Source: Pseudanabaena sp. PCC 7367 (GTDB lineage Bacteria; Cyanobacteriota; Cyanobacteriia; Pseudanabaenales; Pseudanabaenaceae). From it: a stretch of DNA of 64,000 nt. Location: the NCBI RefSeq assembly GCF_000317065.1, contig NC_019701.1, positions 1,178,001 to 1,242,000 on the forward strand, in the 5' to 3' direction. Shown here piece by piece: positions 20,506 to 30,832 of this stretch; position 1 is the stretch's first letter, and each line of letters begins with the position of its first letter. The notes below the pieces were generated by a model. It did no database searches. It was not told where the DNA came from and worked only from the letters and a program-made list of their open reading frames with translations. A program made the position numbers and the translations under genes.

Positions 20506-21272
20506 TCAGCAATTCCTGCTAAATTAAATAGCAAGCCTAAGTAAATATACTTGCTATGTGCTGAAGCTAAGCTGATTCCCCGTCAAGCCTAAAATCACTG
20601 AAGCACTGGTTAATCTAACTGCTTGATCAATTTGAGCAATGAGCAAATCGCTAATCCTATGTCGTTGGTTTGCCCTGCAAAGATAAACAGTGTTCCCTTT
20701 TAGGTTTATTTAGGTCTAGCAATTTGGCGATCGCCAGCTCAAATCCTATCTATAATCTATATCGATCAAAAATGATCGCCATCGATCAAAAATGATCGCC
20801 ATACATTCATCGCAATCAGCAATCCGAACCGCGACTTTTTGATTAATTTTGATTAATAGGGTTCAGTTTGACTTGATCTAACTAAACCAGATCTAACTAA
20901 TCCAGCTCAATCGAATCCAGGCAATAATCATGCACAATGGCACATTCAAAACAATGAGATGTACGCATCATATCTTTCAACTCTTTCAACTTGATTACAT
21001 CACTGGTCTGGTAACTGGTAGATTATATCGATCGGTTGGTTAAATAATCGCTGAGGCTTGAGCAGATCTAGTTGGCCTGTTTTTGATTGTGGAGCTAAGG
21101 TGTAGAGCACAATTAATCCAGCAAATATCAGACAGTTAGTGGGCTAAGAGTGGCAAGTGTAAAATCTGAATATCTGAATCTAAATATCTGAATATTTAAT
21201 ACTTAGGGTTGGCAGGCAAAACATTTACAGTAAATATATTCACGCTTGAAGTAAATAAGGGTAGACAAAAGC
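20506..21272. other. Intergenic region with repeats
   Basis: About 770 bases without a gene. It holds a 7-bp inverted repeat TAGCAAG/CTTGCTA (20529-20556) just after the decarboxylase gene, and an exact 20-bp tandem duplication at 20761-20800 (unit ATCGATCAAAAATGATCGCC). The rest is AT-rich and may carry the promoter of ugd. Confidence 0.5.
20761..20800. repeat. 20-bp exact tandem duplication
   Basis: Two head-to-tail copies of ATCGATCAAAAATGATCGCC. Each unit has its own internal dyad (CGATCA/TGATCG). Confidence 0.9.
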
Positions 21273-22625
21273 ATGCGAGTTTGCGTAATTGGCACCGGAT
21301 ATGTTGGACTAGTCACAGGAGTCTGTCTAGCCCATATGGGGCACGATGTGGTTTGTATTGATAATAATCAAGCCAAGGTTGAATTGATGCGTTCTGGGCA
21401 ATCGCCAATCCACGAACCGGGATTACCAGAAACCATGCAGTCATCGATCGCTGCGGGCAAAGTGAGTTTCTCCACTGATTTGGCCGCTGGGGTTGAACAT
21501 GGCGAAATTTTGTTCATTGCCGTGGGCACACCTTCACTTCCCGATGGCAGTACCGACACCCGCTACATCGAAGCAGTGGCCAGGGGCATTGGCGCTAGCC
21601 TTACTCCCCAGAGTGGCTATAAGGTAATTGTGAATAAATCCACTGTGCCGATCGGTTCCGGTGACTGGGTGCGGATGATTATCCTTGATGGCATGGAAGC
21701 CAGCGGTAATGGCAAGTCGGCCAACTTTGATGTGGTCAGCAATCCAGAGTTCCTGCGGGAGGGATCGGCGGTTTTTGATACCTTTAATCCCGATCGGATT
21801 GTGCTAGGCAGTGCCAACCCCAAGGCGATCGCCATGATGGAGCAGCTTTATCAAGGCATCATCGATCGTAAATTTGCCGAAGATGCCAGTCTGCCAACCG
21901 TGCCTGTGGTCAAAACCGACCTCAACTCGGCAGAGATGATTAAATATGCCGCAAATGCCTTCCTGGCGGTAAAAATCAGCTTTATTAATGAGGTTGCCAA
22001 TATTTGCGATCGGGTCGGCGGTAATGTCAAAGAAGTGAGCCGAGGCATTGGCCTTGACAGCAGAATTGGCAACAAGTTCTTGCAGGCTGGTATCGGCTGG
22101 GGTGGCTCTTGCTTTGCCAAGGATGTTTCTTCGTTGATCCATACCGCCGGCGACTATGGCTATAATGCGGAGATTTTGCAATCCTGCGTGCATGTGAATA
22201 AGCAGCAGCGGGTTTTGGTGGTCGAGAAACTGCAACAGGTGCTCAAGGTACTCAAGGGCAAGACGATCGGCCTGTTGGGGCTCACCTTCAAGCCGGATAC
22301 CGATGATATGCGCGATGCCCCGGCGCTGACTTTAATCGATCAACTCGATCGCCTGGGAGCCAGGGTCAAAGCCTATGATCCGATCGTGTCGCAATCGGGC
22401 ATCCGGGATGGCCTCTCGAATGTGATGGTGGAAACCGATCCAGAGCGATTGGCCGATGGTTGCGATGCCTTGGTGTTGGTAACTGATTGGGCGCAGTTCA
22501 AAGACCTCGATTATGCCAGTATGGCTGGGTTCATGAACAACCCAGTGATAATTGATGCGCGTAATTTCCTTGATCCAGTAGCAATGACTAATGTCGGTTT
22601 TGACTATCGGGGGATGGGGATTTAG
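21273..22625 (+). CDS. ugd: UDP-glucose 6-dehydrogenase
   Basis: A 450-residue enzyme that oxidises UDP-glucose twice to UDP-glucuronate with NAD+. The N-terminal NAD motif is GTGYVGLVTG. The catalytic Cys is in GWGGSCFAKD (about residue 275), and the region before it carries the usual active-site Lys in ISFINE-type context. The C-terminal UDP-binding domain (GLTFKPDTDDMRDAP) is complete. It provides the substrate for the decarboxylase gene upstream, together feeding polysaccharide synthesis with UDP-GlcA and UDP-Xyl. Confidence 0.97.
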   Translation: MRVCVIGTGYVGLVTGVCLAHMGHDVVCIDNNQAKVELMRSGQSPIHEPGLPETMQSSIAAGKVSFSTDLAAGVEHGEILFIAVGTPSLPDGSTDTRYIEAVARGIGASLTPQSGYKVIVNKSTVPIGSGDWVRMIILDGMEASGNGKSANFDVVSNPEFLREGSAVFDTFNPDRIVLGSANPKAIAMMEQLYQGIIDRKFAEDASLPTVPVVKTDLNSAEMIKYAANAFLAVKISFINEVANICDRVGGNVKEVSRGIGLDSRIGNKFLQAGIGWGGSCFAKDVSSLIHTAGDYGYNAEILQSCVHVNKQQRVLVVEKLQQVLKVLKGKTIGLLGLTFKPDTDDMRDAPALTLIDQLDRLGARVKAYDPIVSQSGIRDGLSNVMVETDPERLADGCDALVLVTDWAQFKDLDYASMAGFMNNPVIIDARNFLDPVAMTNVGFDYRGMGI

Positions 22626-22754
22626 CAACTACCTGGCGATCGCAACTTTTGTCCGGTACGGAGATTAGGTATATGTTTGCTATTTTTTGATCGTGGCATT
22701 TTATCCCTGGATGCGGCAATGCCCAGTTTCCAGCGATCGCCCCAATCAACTAGA

Positions 22755-24266
22755 TCAACTAATTTGATTTTGATCGCCAGAAGAAGCAATCCGGGCTCGT
22801 CCTTGGGCGGCCCAATTTTTCATATAATTAATTTGCTCACGGGCAGTGCTGGCCAGGGGCACAGTGTCTTTGATCGCACCTTCAATGTCGGCCGTCACCA
22901 CATCCCGATTCTCATTAAAGGCACGATACATCCCTTCGATGATCGCCTGCTCGATCTCTGCGCCACTGAACTCCGCCGCAAGCTGGGCTAGATGCTCCAC
23001 ATCAAAATCCCGCAACGTGGCAGGGCGGAAACGCTGGAGATGCACCATAAAAATTTGCTCACGTTCTGCCTGGGAGGGCAAATTAATAAAAAAGATTTCA
23101 TCAAACCTGCCCTTGCGCAGCAGCTCCGGCGGCAGCGCATTGATATTATTGGCGGTCGCCACCACAAACACTGGCGAAGATTTTTCCTGCATCCAGGTAA
23201 GCAAAGTCCCAAACACCCGCTGCGAAGTGCCAGAATCGGTGGAAGTACCACCCATCCCTGCAAAGGCTTTGTCGATCTCATCCATCCACAAAATGCAGGG
23301 AGCCAGCGCTTCGGTAAGCTGAATTGTTTGCCTAGTACGACTTTCAGACTGGCCTACCAAACTACCAAACAATCGCCCCACATCTAATCGCAGCAGTGGT
23401 AAGCGCCACAGATGGGCGATCGCCTTGGCGCATAAGCTCTTACCCGTGCCCTGAATTCCCATCAGTAAAACACCCTTGGGATTGGGCAAGCCATAGGCTC
23501 TGGCCTCTTCCGAAAAAGCCCGTCGCCGCTGCATCAGCCATTCTTTTAGGTTATCCAATCCACCAATCCGATCGAGGGTTTCATCGGGGGCAAAAAATTC
23601 CAGGTATTCAGTTTGTTGAATCCGTTGCTGCTTTTCCTTCAGCACCAAATCAAGATCGGTTTCGCTAATATATTGCTTTTGCGCCAGCGGGCGAGCCAGC
23701 ACATTCTTAATCCGATCGAGGGTCAGCCCCATACAAGCGATCACCAGTTGATCGAGGCCAGTGGGGCTGAGTTTGAGTTGATGCAGGGGCACCATTTTGT
23801 GGATCGCGGTTTTAATATCTTCCGCATCGGGAAGGGGAAAATTGAGCACAGCGATTTGATCTTCTAGTTCCGGCGGAATTTCCAGGATCGGGCTGATTAG
23901 AACCAGGGTTTTACGAGACGATCGCAAATGCCGAAACAAATTCCGCAACTGTCGCACAATCATTTCATCGGTACGTTGCTTACCCAAGCGGCGATGCAGA
24001 TCGCGGAATATATAAACCAGGTGCAAATTGGTCGGCGCTTGCTCTACTACCTGCAATGCCTGTAATAAATTATTTTTGGCTTCATTATTGTGGGCAAACC
24101 CATGCACCAGATCGTAGTAAATCACCTCCCGCAGTGAATTATTAACCTTGATCGTTTGCTCGATCGTCGCCTCAGCTCGTTCCTCCTCTACGGTCACCAC
24201 ATAGATGATCGGATACTTAGCCCGAATTAACAGGTTAAATTCTTCGGCAAACTTAGCGCTACTCAA
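22755..24266 (-). CDS. ycf46: AAA-family ATPase, Ycf46-like
   Basis: A 503-residue AAA ATPase of the Ycf46 family shared by cyanobacteria and algal plastids. An N-terminal degenerate AAA-like half (residues 1-230) precedes the active module: Walker A GIQGTGKS, Walker B CILWMDEIDKA, sensor VVATANNINALP, and arginine-finger region RKGRFDEIFF. Published work links Ycf46 to control of photosynthesis and inorganic-carbon use; the mechanism is unclear. The start is TTG at 24266, with AAGGTG about 10 nt upstream. The cca gene ends 38 bp upstream on the same strand, suggesting cotranscription. Confidence 0.93.
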   Translation of the reverse strand: MSSAKFAEEFNLLIRAKYPIIYVVTVEEERAEATIEQTIKVNNSLREVIYYDLVHGFAHNNEAKNNLLQALQVVEQAPTNLHLVYIFRDLHRRLGKQRTDEMIVRQLRNLFRHLRSSRKTLVLISPILEIPPELEDQIAVLNFPLPDAEDIKTAIHKMVPLHQLKLSPTGLDQLVIACMGLTLDRIKNVLARPLAQKQYISETDLDLVLKEKQQRIQQTEYLEFFAPDETLDRIGGLDNLKEWLMQRRRAFSEEARAYGLPNPKGVLLMGIQGTGKSLCAKAIAHLWRLPLLRLDVGRLFGSLVGQSESRTRQTIQLTEALAPCILWMDEIDKAFAGMGGTSTDSGTSQRVFGTLLTWMQEKSSPVFVVATANNINALPPELLRKGRFDEIFFINLPSQAEREQIFMVHLQRFRPATLRDFDVEHLAQLAAEFSGAEIEQAIIEGMYRAFNENRDVVTADIEGAIKDTVPLASTAREQINYMKNWAAQGRARIASSGDQNQIS

Positions 24267-24304
24267 TCGTTGTGCCCACCTTTTTCGCTGCTGATTCGTT
24301 GGAG

Positions 24305-25864
24305 TTATTGACCGCTATTTTTCATTATTACTAATTTTTTAGCATAAGCGATCGCACCCGCATAGTTTTGCACAATACCTTCCACTTGGGCTAGTTTGAT
24401 CGCTGTCAATAATTCACCAATTTGGGGGCTGGCGGGCAAATTCAGCGCCTTGATCAAATCATTGCCACTGAGCAAATTAACCGGATGGGCGATCGGGTCT
24501 GCGGGAGCCAGCCAGCGCTCTAACCAGGGCGTAGCTTGTTTTAAGTTTGTGTCGAGATTTTGATTAAAATCAGCACGATGAGCCAGGGTCAAAGCAATCA
24601 CAGCGGGGAATGCATCACCGGTGGCCTGGAACAGATGATATTGCTCTTGGGCAGAAATATTAGCGATCGGTTGGCTAAGGTTCTCAACCATTGGCGGCAG
24701 GTAGCGCAGCAGCATAGTATAAAACTTTTGTTCTGCTTTGCTAAAGCCTAATGGTTCCAGGGCAGTAGCCGAATTGGTCAGCGCTGCTAGTTTGGTGGCG
24801 ATAGTTCTGGGGCGATCGCCAGCCAGGACTTGCTCAAAATAAGCCGTTAACTCTGGCCAGGTTTGGCATAGTTTTTCTAGAGTTGGCGTAATTTTGGCTA
24901 AGCGCTCCGGGCGCAGATGCTGAGTTGGCAGCCAATCGCGCAGGATCCCATCCTCAACGGCCAACCCGAACCAATCACTGCCACCAGGTGCATTCAGCAA
25001 ATAAACCAGCTCGGTTCTGATCCTTTCCGCCGCGATCGATCCCAGGCTAGTTTTTTTTCCGGCAACTTTTGGCTGAGCAGCTAATTCAACCAGGCAAGCA
25101 CGGGTTTTGGGTTCGATCGAAAAATTCAATTGTGCCACCTGGCGATAGGCGCGCAATATGCGCAGGGGATCATCGATCAAATTGGCGGGAGCCACCATCC
25201 GCACTATTTTTTGAGTCAAATCATTGCTACCGGATAGGGGATCAATCAATAACTTTGCCAGCTCAGGATCATTGAGGCAATGCTCTAATCGATCGTCTTC
25301 TGAAGCTCCTAAATCTCGATCGTCCCCATTGATAATTTTCCCATCATGATTAGCTTCATTAATAATATTCAGCTCTGGGGAGTCTGCCTCAAACTGATTT
25401 ACAGTATCTTGACCTTGACTAAGACTAATATTTTGTTGATCCCTAAACCGATGCTGATTCAGTTCAATTAACCGCTGGCAATCGACAGCGATCGCATTCA
25501 TGGTGTAGTCGCGCCGCCGTAAATCCGCTGTCAAGCTATCGCCCATTTGTTGGGCAAAATCCACCGTTGCCGTTTTAAACACTACCCTGGCGATCTGGCG
25601 ATCGGCATCTAGCACCACAAACCCAGCGCTGTGCTGTTTGGCGATTTTACGGGCTGTTTCCACCGCTTGTGCGGCCATGACAAAATCAAGATCGAGATAG
25701 GCAGCTTTGCGCCCCAACAGGCGATCGCGCACCCACCCGCCCACAATATAGGCTGGCTGGGGTAGCTGCGTTAGATCAAAGGGGAAATTACTGATATCAA
25801 AAATATCGCTCACCAAACTTTTATGACTCAGTTTTATGGGATCAGAACTCTTGCAAAGGTTCAA
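24305..25864 (-). CDS. cca: CCA-adding tRNA nucleotidyltransferase family protein
   Basis: A 519-residue class II tRNA nucleotidyltransferase. Head motifs are VGGWVRDRLLGR, the metal-binding pair in DLDFV, and RRRDYTMNAIAVD. The nucleotide-selecting neck has DDPLRILRAYR. About 55 acidic residues (roughly 150-205) are inserted before the conserved LIDPLSG segment. The enzyme adds C, C and A, or only part of that set, to tRNA 3' ends; cyanobacteria can split CC and A addition between two enzymes, and I cannot tell which this is. The start is an apparent TTG; an in-frame TTG or GTG about 16 codons later is possible. Confidence 0.9.
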   Translation of the reverse strand: MNLCKSSDPIKLSHKSLVSDIFDISNFPFDLTQLPQPAYIVGGWVRDRLLGRKAAYLDLDFVMAAQAVETARKIAKQHSAGFVVLDADRQIARVVFKTATVDFAQQMGDSLTADLRRRDYTMNAIAVDCQRLIELNQHRFRDQQNISLSQGQDTVNQFEADSPELNIINEANHDGKIINGDDRDLGASEDDRLEHCLNDPELAKLLIDPLSGSNDLTQKIVRMVAPANLIDDPLRILRAYRQVAQLNFSIEPKTRACLVELAAQPKVAGKKTSLGSIAAERIRTELVYLLNAPGGSDWFGLAVEDGILRDWLPTQHLRPERLAKITPTLEKLCQTWPELTAYFEQVLAGDRPRTIATKLAALTNSATALEPLGFSKAEQKFYTMLLRYLPPMVENLSQPIANISAQEQYHLFQATGDAFPAVIALTLAHRADFNQNLDTNLKQATPWLERWLAPADPIAHPVNLLSGNDLIKALNLPASPQIGELLTAIKLAQVEGIVQNYAGAIAYAKKLVIMKNSGQ

Positions 25865-26355
25865 TATTGCAACTATTACAACGGAATAATCAAGATTTCA
25901 TCGCTTATTTGAGTATTCTTGCAAAAAATTCATTCAGGTTCAGTGTGTCATAACTGGGTAATACTCGGCAATGCTAAACATATTAGGCTATTGAGCCAAT
26001 AGCTAAAAACAAACAAAGCCACAGACTTTTCCCCAATGTCTATGGCCGTTTGACTCAAGTTTTGATTTGGATTTGGATCTGGAAATTATATGCGGCGCAA
26101 TTCTCTATTAATATCAGCTACTCACAAGCGATCGATAAGCTACTAGATAGGACTCCCAGACGATCCTAATCATAAATTCAATGTGGCTAGATATCTGTTG
26201 AAATCGGCTTTTATTATGCTCTTAGCGTGGAGCGCGATCGCTGCTTGGGGCTAGATTAGCCAGATTATTTATCAAGCAGCCGCCGAGTTTTATTAGTCTG
26301 TTAAGCAAATGTTGAGCAAATTAGAATAGCAGCAATTAATTTGAGTTAACTTGCT
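25865..26355. other. Intergenic region with terminator
   Basis: About 490 bases. A minus-strand hairpin at 26004-26046 is the only clear feature. Confidence 0.5.
26004..26046 (-). terminator. Terminator-like hairpin after the 26356-26577 gene
   Basis: On the minus strand GCCATAGAC pairs with GTCTGTGGC (9 bp with one U-G), followed by TTTGTTTGTTTTT. It lies between the small membrane protein gene and cca and would separate their transcripts. Confidence 0.55.
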
Positions 26356-26577
26356 TTAGTTACCAATAGACAGAACGGCGATCGGCTGATTTTGGAGGCT
26401 GCTAACTGGTTGCAAATCAAGCTCTGCGGTACTACCATTCTCAGCCATTAATAATACTGGCAACAAAACTGTAGCGATCGAAATGCTCACGATCGAAACA
26501 ATGAACGAATGCGCGAACCATGATTCATGGTGATCGAGGCATAGTTCTTGATTGGATTGACGGGGTTGCTTAAACAT
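26356..26577 (-). CDS. Small predicted membrane protein (73 aa)
   Basis: A 73-residue protein with a polar N-terminus, one membrane segment (about 22-44, FIVSIVSISIATVLLPVLLMA) and a short C-terminal tail. There is no strong ribosome site and no recognised family. Support for a real gene is the membrane-like composition and the terminator-like hairpin downstream on the same strand. It could be spurious. Confidence 0.4.
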   Translation of the reverse strand: MFKQPRQSNQELCLDHHESWFAHSFIVSIVSISIATVLLPVLLMAENGSTAELDLQPVSSLQNQPIAVLSIGN

Positions 26578-27184
26578 GACTGTTATGTAGAACTCATTTA
26601 GACAATGCTCGAATGCAGTGGATTTATTTAACTCTTCATCTATTCTCTTTGACCGTCCCCTACTCTTATTGTTCCCTAGAATTCAGTTGAAATATATGAC
26701 TTGGGGCGGGTTCAGGTGTGATCTTGTCAGGATGTGGGGATGATCTTAATCACATAAGTTGGCCTTTCCTATTTTGATTTCAAGGAGATCCTAATGAGAT
26801 GTCCACTGAGCTAGATTGATTTGATGATCGCCCCATCTGGTCTATTTGTTTGTAACTAAGAAATTTGTAACTAAGAAATATGCCCTTATGCTCAGATTGT
26901 AGATCTGTTAGTCAAGCCCCACATCACCTAACAGAATCATGCGATTGTATGATTTGGATGATTGTTTAACACAAACGCCTAACATTAAGTGCCTGAATCA
27001 AAGGCAACCAGTCGATCGGCACAGCTAGTTTAGTAGGGGGCGAAGCAAGGAAATGTGCTGAGAGAACATTTTTGAAACAAAAAGCTCGCCATAAAAATTC
27101 CTGGCAAAAACTATTGCCCCAAGAACCACTTGCTCTAGCCTCGATCGCTAATCTAAGTCACTAATCTAAGCAAATATTAAGCGC
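26578..27184. other. Intergenic region
   Basis: About 600 bases with no gene. An exact 15-bp tandem duplication (TTGTAACTAAGAAAT) lies at 26850-26879. Confidence 0.5.
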
Positions 27185-27589
27185 TTACACATCTTCAAAC
27201 TTAAGTGAAGCTGAATTCATGCAATAGCGCTGGCCAGTGGGAGCCGGGCCATCTCGAAATACATGTCCCAGGTGGGCATCACACACAGCACACAACACCT
27301 CAGTACGGCGCATAAACAAGGCATTATCCTCTTCTGTGGCCACATGATCATCATCGATCGGTGCCCAGAAGCTTGGCCAGCCAGTACCGGATTCATATTT
27401 AGTATCCGAGCTAAATAATTCTGTGCCGCAGCAAATACATTTATATATGCCCTTGGCTTTGTTATCAAAATACTCATTGGCAAAGGGTCGCTCAGTGCCT
27501 TTTTGACGCGTGACTTTATATTGCAAGGGGGTAAGTTGCTCGCGCCACTCGGTATCGCTTTTTTGTACTTTCTGAATTTCCTTGGCCAT
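27185..27589 (-). CDS. msrB: Peptide-methionine (R)-S-oxide reductase
   Basis: A 134-residue MsrB that reduces methionine-R-sulfoxide in proteins. The structural zinc site is two CxxC pairs, CICC near residue 50 and CAVC near 100. The catalytic cysteine is in [11 protein letters not shown] near the C-terminus. [11 protein letters not shown] and [10 protein letters not shown] are family signatures. Length is normal and the gene is single. Confidence 0.97.
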   Translation of the reverse strand: MAKEIQKVQKSDTEWREQLTPLQYKVTRQKGTERPFANEYFDNKAKGIYKCICCGTELFSSDTKYESGTGWPSFWAPIDDDHVATEEDNALFMRRTEVLCAVCDAHLGHVFRDGPAPTGQRYCMNSASLKFEDV

Positions 27590-27887
27590 GATAAATACTG
27601 ATTATTTATGTATATTAATTAAAGCTAGTTTTATGATTGACGATCGGTTCAGATCATAAAATAAGCCTTAGTTTGATTCTAGCTATACATTAATAACACT
27701 TTGATACTGACAAATTCATCAATCCCAAGGATCAACCTCAGCTAGCTTAAATTGCATAGTTAGTAGATTAGTAGAGTTGATAGAGCGAAAGATTTAAATG
27801 ATTTAAATGACGTTTAAGTCCTAAACATAATGCTCTTGTTTTGCGTTAGCCACGCTTGATATAAATCTGATATAAATCCGACATAAA

Positions 27888-29063
27888 TTAGTCTGGCAAT
27901 TGCTCTCGCAGAATTTGTTTAAAGGCTTGCACCGTATAGTCGATCTGAGTGCTACTGGTCGATCGCCCCAGCGTCATGCGAATTGCCCCCAACGCCTGCT
28001 GCTGGCTATAACCCATTGCCAATAGCACCGGACTCGCGGTAATGCTACCACTGCTACAGGCAGAACCAGAACTGATCCCGATTCCCACCTTGCTCATGGC
28101 TCGTACAAAACTACGCCCATTTAGGTGTGGATGGTAGAAGCTGGCATGGTGAGGTAATCGATCGCCACCGTTGTTTTGCCCACCCAGGCTTTGCGGTTGC
28201 GCACCAGTAAGCTCTATTCCTGGCAGGTTGGTGAGTTGGGTAATCAATCGATCGCGCAGGCTAATTAATCTGGCCGATTCATGGTCGAGATCCTCAGCCG
28301 CAATCACCGCAGCCAATCCAAACCCCGCGATCGCCGCGATCGGTTGAGTGCCGGGGCGCATGTTGCTCTCCTGGTTCCCCCCCAGCAGCAACGGCAATAG
28401 CTGAAATTCACTGGCAGTATGCGGCCGTACATATAATGCACCCACTCCCTGAGCCCCGTAGAGTTTGTGGCTGGAAATAGAAAGCATATCGATCGGCAAC
28501 TTTTGCACATCGATCGGCAATCGCCCCACCGCTTGCACCGCATCGGCATGGAAACAAATTCCCGCGCTGCGACAGATTTGACCCAGCTTCTCGATCGGCT
28601 GGATTGTCCCCACTTCATTTTGGGCATAGATAATTGAGACTAAAACTGTATTAGCTCTGATCGCTTGCTGGAGGTCAGCAGGATTGAGCCAGCCTTGGCT
28701 ATTTACGGCTAAGCGAGTAATTTCCCAACCGCATTGCTCCAACCAGGCAATCGGCTCAGCAATCGCCGCATGTTCGATCGCCGAGATGATCATATGCTGG
28801 GGCGCGTGGTACTTCTTGGCGATCCCCATTACCGCCAGATTATTCGCCTCCGTGCCACCGGAGGTAAAAACAATGCTTTCTGGGGTGGCGTTGAGCAACT
28901 CAGCCACTTGAATTCTGGCTCGCTCTAGCACCAACGCCGATCGCTCCCCCCAGGCATGAATACTAGAAGGATTCCCCCACTGTTCCAGCATAACCGCCTG
29001 CATCAGCCGGACTACCTCTGGATTGGGTGGAGTTGTGGCGCTGTGATCGAGATAAACTTGCAT
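27888..29063 (-). CDS. Cysteine desulfurase (NifS/IscS family)
   Basis: A 391-residue PLP enzyme that releases sulfur from cysteine for Fe-S clusters and other thio-cofactors. The N-terminus MQVYLDHSATTPP, the PLP-binding lysine in SISSHKLYGAQGVGAL, and the persulfide cysteine loop SSGSACSSGS are all intact. The short distance between the mobile loop and C-terminus resembles group I (NifS/IscS-like) enzymes. No scaffold gene is adjacent. Cyanobacteria usually have several paralogues, so a gene symbol is not chosen. Confidence 0.94.
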   Translation of the reverse strand: MQVYLDHSATTPPNPEVVRLMQAVMLEQWGNPSSIHAWGERSALVLERARIQVAELLNATPESIVFTSGGTEANNLAVMGIAKKYHAPQHMIISAIEHAAIAEPIAWLEQCGWEITRLAVNSQGWLNPADLQQAIRANTVLVSIIYAQNEVGTIQPIEKLGQICRSAGICFHADAVQAVGRLPIDVQKLPIDMLSISSHKLYGAQGVGALYVRPHTASEFQLLPLLLGGNQESNMRPGTQPIAAIAGFGLAAVIAAEDLDHESARLISLRDRLITQLTNLPGIELTGAQPQSLGGQNNGGDRLPHHASFYHPHLNGRSFVRAMSKVGIGISSGSACSSGSITASPVLLAMGYSQQQALGAIRMTLGRSTSSTQIDYTVQAFKQILREQLPD

Positions 29064-29452
29064 GGTCTTAACGAAGAGAACGGGTAAATAATTATGCCCT
29101 CTTTACTAATACTAACGACATACCAGCGATTAACTAGCCATGAGCGATTAAGTTAATTACTCAGCCAAGCTGGTCAAATTTCTGGTCAAATTTCTGGCCA
29201 AACTCAAGTATGCTGAAGACATCAATGGGACATATCTATCCGATCGGCTCAATACATATACTTTAGTCTATCTATAGCATCAGAACTTTCAAACAATTTG
29301 GGTAGTCATACCTATTACTGATGGGATAGATTTAATTTATTTAATCCATATGAGGGATGGTTGGCAATATTAAGAAAAGTAACGAAGTGTTATGATTAAG
29401 CAGTAGGTTTGAACTATAAATCTGCGTTCATGCACCCCGTTGGAGAAGCACT
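29064..29452. other. Intergenic region, divergent promoters
   Basis: About 390 AT-rich bases between divergent genes. An exact 12-bp tandem duplication (CTGGTCAAATTT) lies at 29170-29193. No gene was recognised. Confidence 0.5.
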
Positions 29453-29770
29453 ATGCCTGATCCTGAATCGCAAAACACTGAACTAATGCAACAGGTACTT
29501 GAGCCATTGCTTGAGGACTTTATCTATTGGTTCGATCGATCGATTTCAATGATTGAGAATGAGCGACTTAGCTTTATGACAGAAGCTGAGCAAGCCGAAC
29601 TCTTGAGCCGCGTTAAGGAAAAGCTAAGGGAGGTGCAATCTGCTAATTTACTCTTCAAAGCAACTGACAAGCAAGTTGGTGTGGATGTGAAGGCGATGGT
29701 ACCCTGGCATCAGTTGTTGATGGAATGTCAGGCGATCGCAATTCGTCATCGACGCAACAACGAAGGTTAG
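29453..29770 (+). CDS. DUF2605 family protein
   Basis: A 105-residue helical soluble protein matching the cyanobacterial DUF2605 family: VLEPLLEDFIYWFDRS, FMTEAEQAELLSRV and the C-terminal VPWHQLLMEC segment. Function is unknown. A DUF2973 gene follows 370 bp downstream on the same strand, a pairing I recall from other cyanobacteria, which suggests a shared role. Confidence 0.88.
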   Translation: MPDPESQNTELMQQVLEPLLEDFIYWFDRSISMIENERLSFMTEAEQAELLSRVKEKLREVQSANLLFKATDKQVGVDVKAMVPWHQLLMECQAIAIRHRRNNEG

Positions 29771-30140
29771 AATACTTTATATATTCCAGTTGAATTAGTT
29801 CTTTGTTAATTGTTAAGCTTAGTTAATGACGGTTCAGTCAGCGATCGATATTCAGGCTTGTTGATTATTGCAGTTTGAGTAGAGATAGATTAACGGCAGT
29901 AATAATTTCTAAGGTTTGCTTAGTTTTGATCATTTTTTAGTTTCGGATTTTAGTTTCGGACTGATTGCTGCTAACTTCAAATTGTTGCAAAAGCATTAGA
30001 TTAGAGCTATAAGCATATTTCTTAAGCAGTTCCTAACCATCACTAGATAGTTACTAGTAGGTAAGCTCCAGCAGTTAATAAAATCGGCTTAAAATTTTTA
30101 GTTATTTAGTTTTTTTAGTTATATTTCCTCAAGATAAACT
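29771..30140. other. Intergenic region
   Basis: An AT-rich spacer between the DUF2605 and DUF2973 genes; nothing recognised. Confidence 0.45.
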
Positions 30141-30443
30141 ATGTTACAAATCCTGTATATTACTGCCTTTACTGCCTTGTCTTTGCTAGCGGTGCGGAGT
30201 CTGTTCAAGAGCATGATTTCATTGGCTCAAAGTGAAGCGAGAGTGATCAGGAAACCGCGCTATCCCCACAACCAATATCAGTCTGTGACTGCGCCAAGGG
30301 CAATTCATCCAGAATTGTTGGATGAAGATGGCAATGTCACCGATGAGCCTTTATTGGTAATGCGATCGCTAAGTTTTGAGGATGCCCGCGATCGTCTCGA
30401 TCGTTTGTATGAGTCTTCGCCTGGCCACGACACAATTAAGTAA
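30141..30443 (+). CDS. DUF2973 family membrane protein
   Basis: A 100-residue protein with one N-terminal membrane segment (about 3-22) and a soluble tail bearing the family motif HPELLDEDGNVTDEPLLVM and the terminal ARDRLDRLYESSPG. This is the cyanobacterial DUF2973 family, function unknown. The N-terminal helix suggests a membrane-anchored protein with a cytoplasmic domain. Confidence 0.88.
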   Translation: MLQILYITAFTALSLLAVRSLFKSMISLAQSEARVIRKPRYPHNQYQSVTAPRAIHPELLDEDGNVTDEPLLVMRSLSFEDARDRLDRLYESSPGHDTIK

Positions 30444-30832
30444 GTTTTTATCAGTTAAGTAAGTAAGTCTTATAAGTCTTAGCAGTAAGCAGGCTTCACT
30501 TGCTGAGTTGCCCTTAGGTTTAGATGTTTGGGCAGTCTGCTTAGTTACCAACAATATTGCGATCTGGCTTTCAGGTAGCGATTGGATATGTTGGCTGCTA
30601 GATGGTTTTACAACAAAATTTTTGAATCAGAATTTATATATTAATATATTTGATATATTTAGCTTTTTCAGTCTGCTGTATTCATGCACAGAAATAATTA
30701 GCTGGGGAGGGGGTGACAAGCTCTCTCCTTTTGCTTTACTTTTGCTTCAGGTGCGATCGGGTGCGATCGGATCACCGGATCACCAAATAGTGGTAATTTA
30801 AGGGGCACCGAGCTATAGATTGAATAAACAAG
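30444..30832. other. Intergenic region upstream of menB
   Basis: About 390 bases. Two exact copies of GTGCGATCGG (30751-30770) are followed by ATCACCGG/ATCACCAA. A 97-codon plus-strand frame (30508-30801) has no coding character and is not called. Confidence 0.5.

Noticed and set aside
30508-30801. 97-codon plus-strand frame upstream of menB
   Set aside because: Trp/Phe/Ile-rich by chance from AT-rich DNA; runs through intergenic duplications; no recognisable motif or ribosome site.
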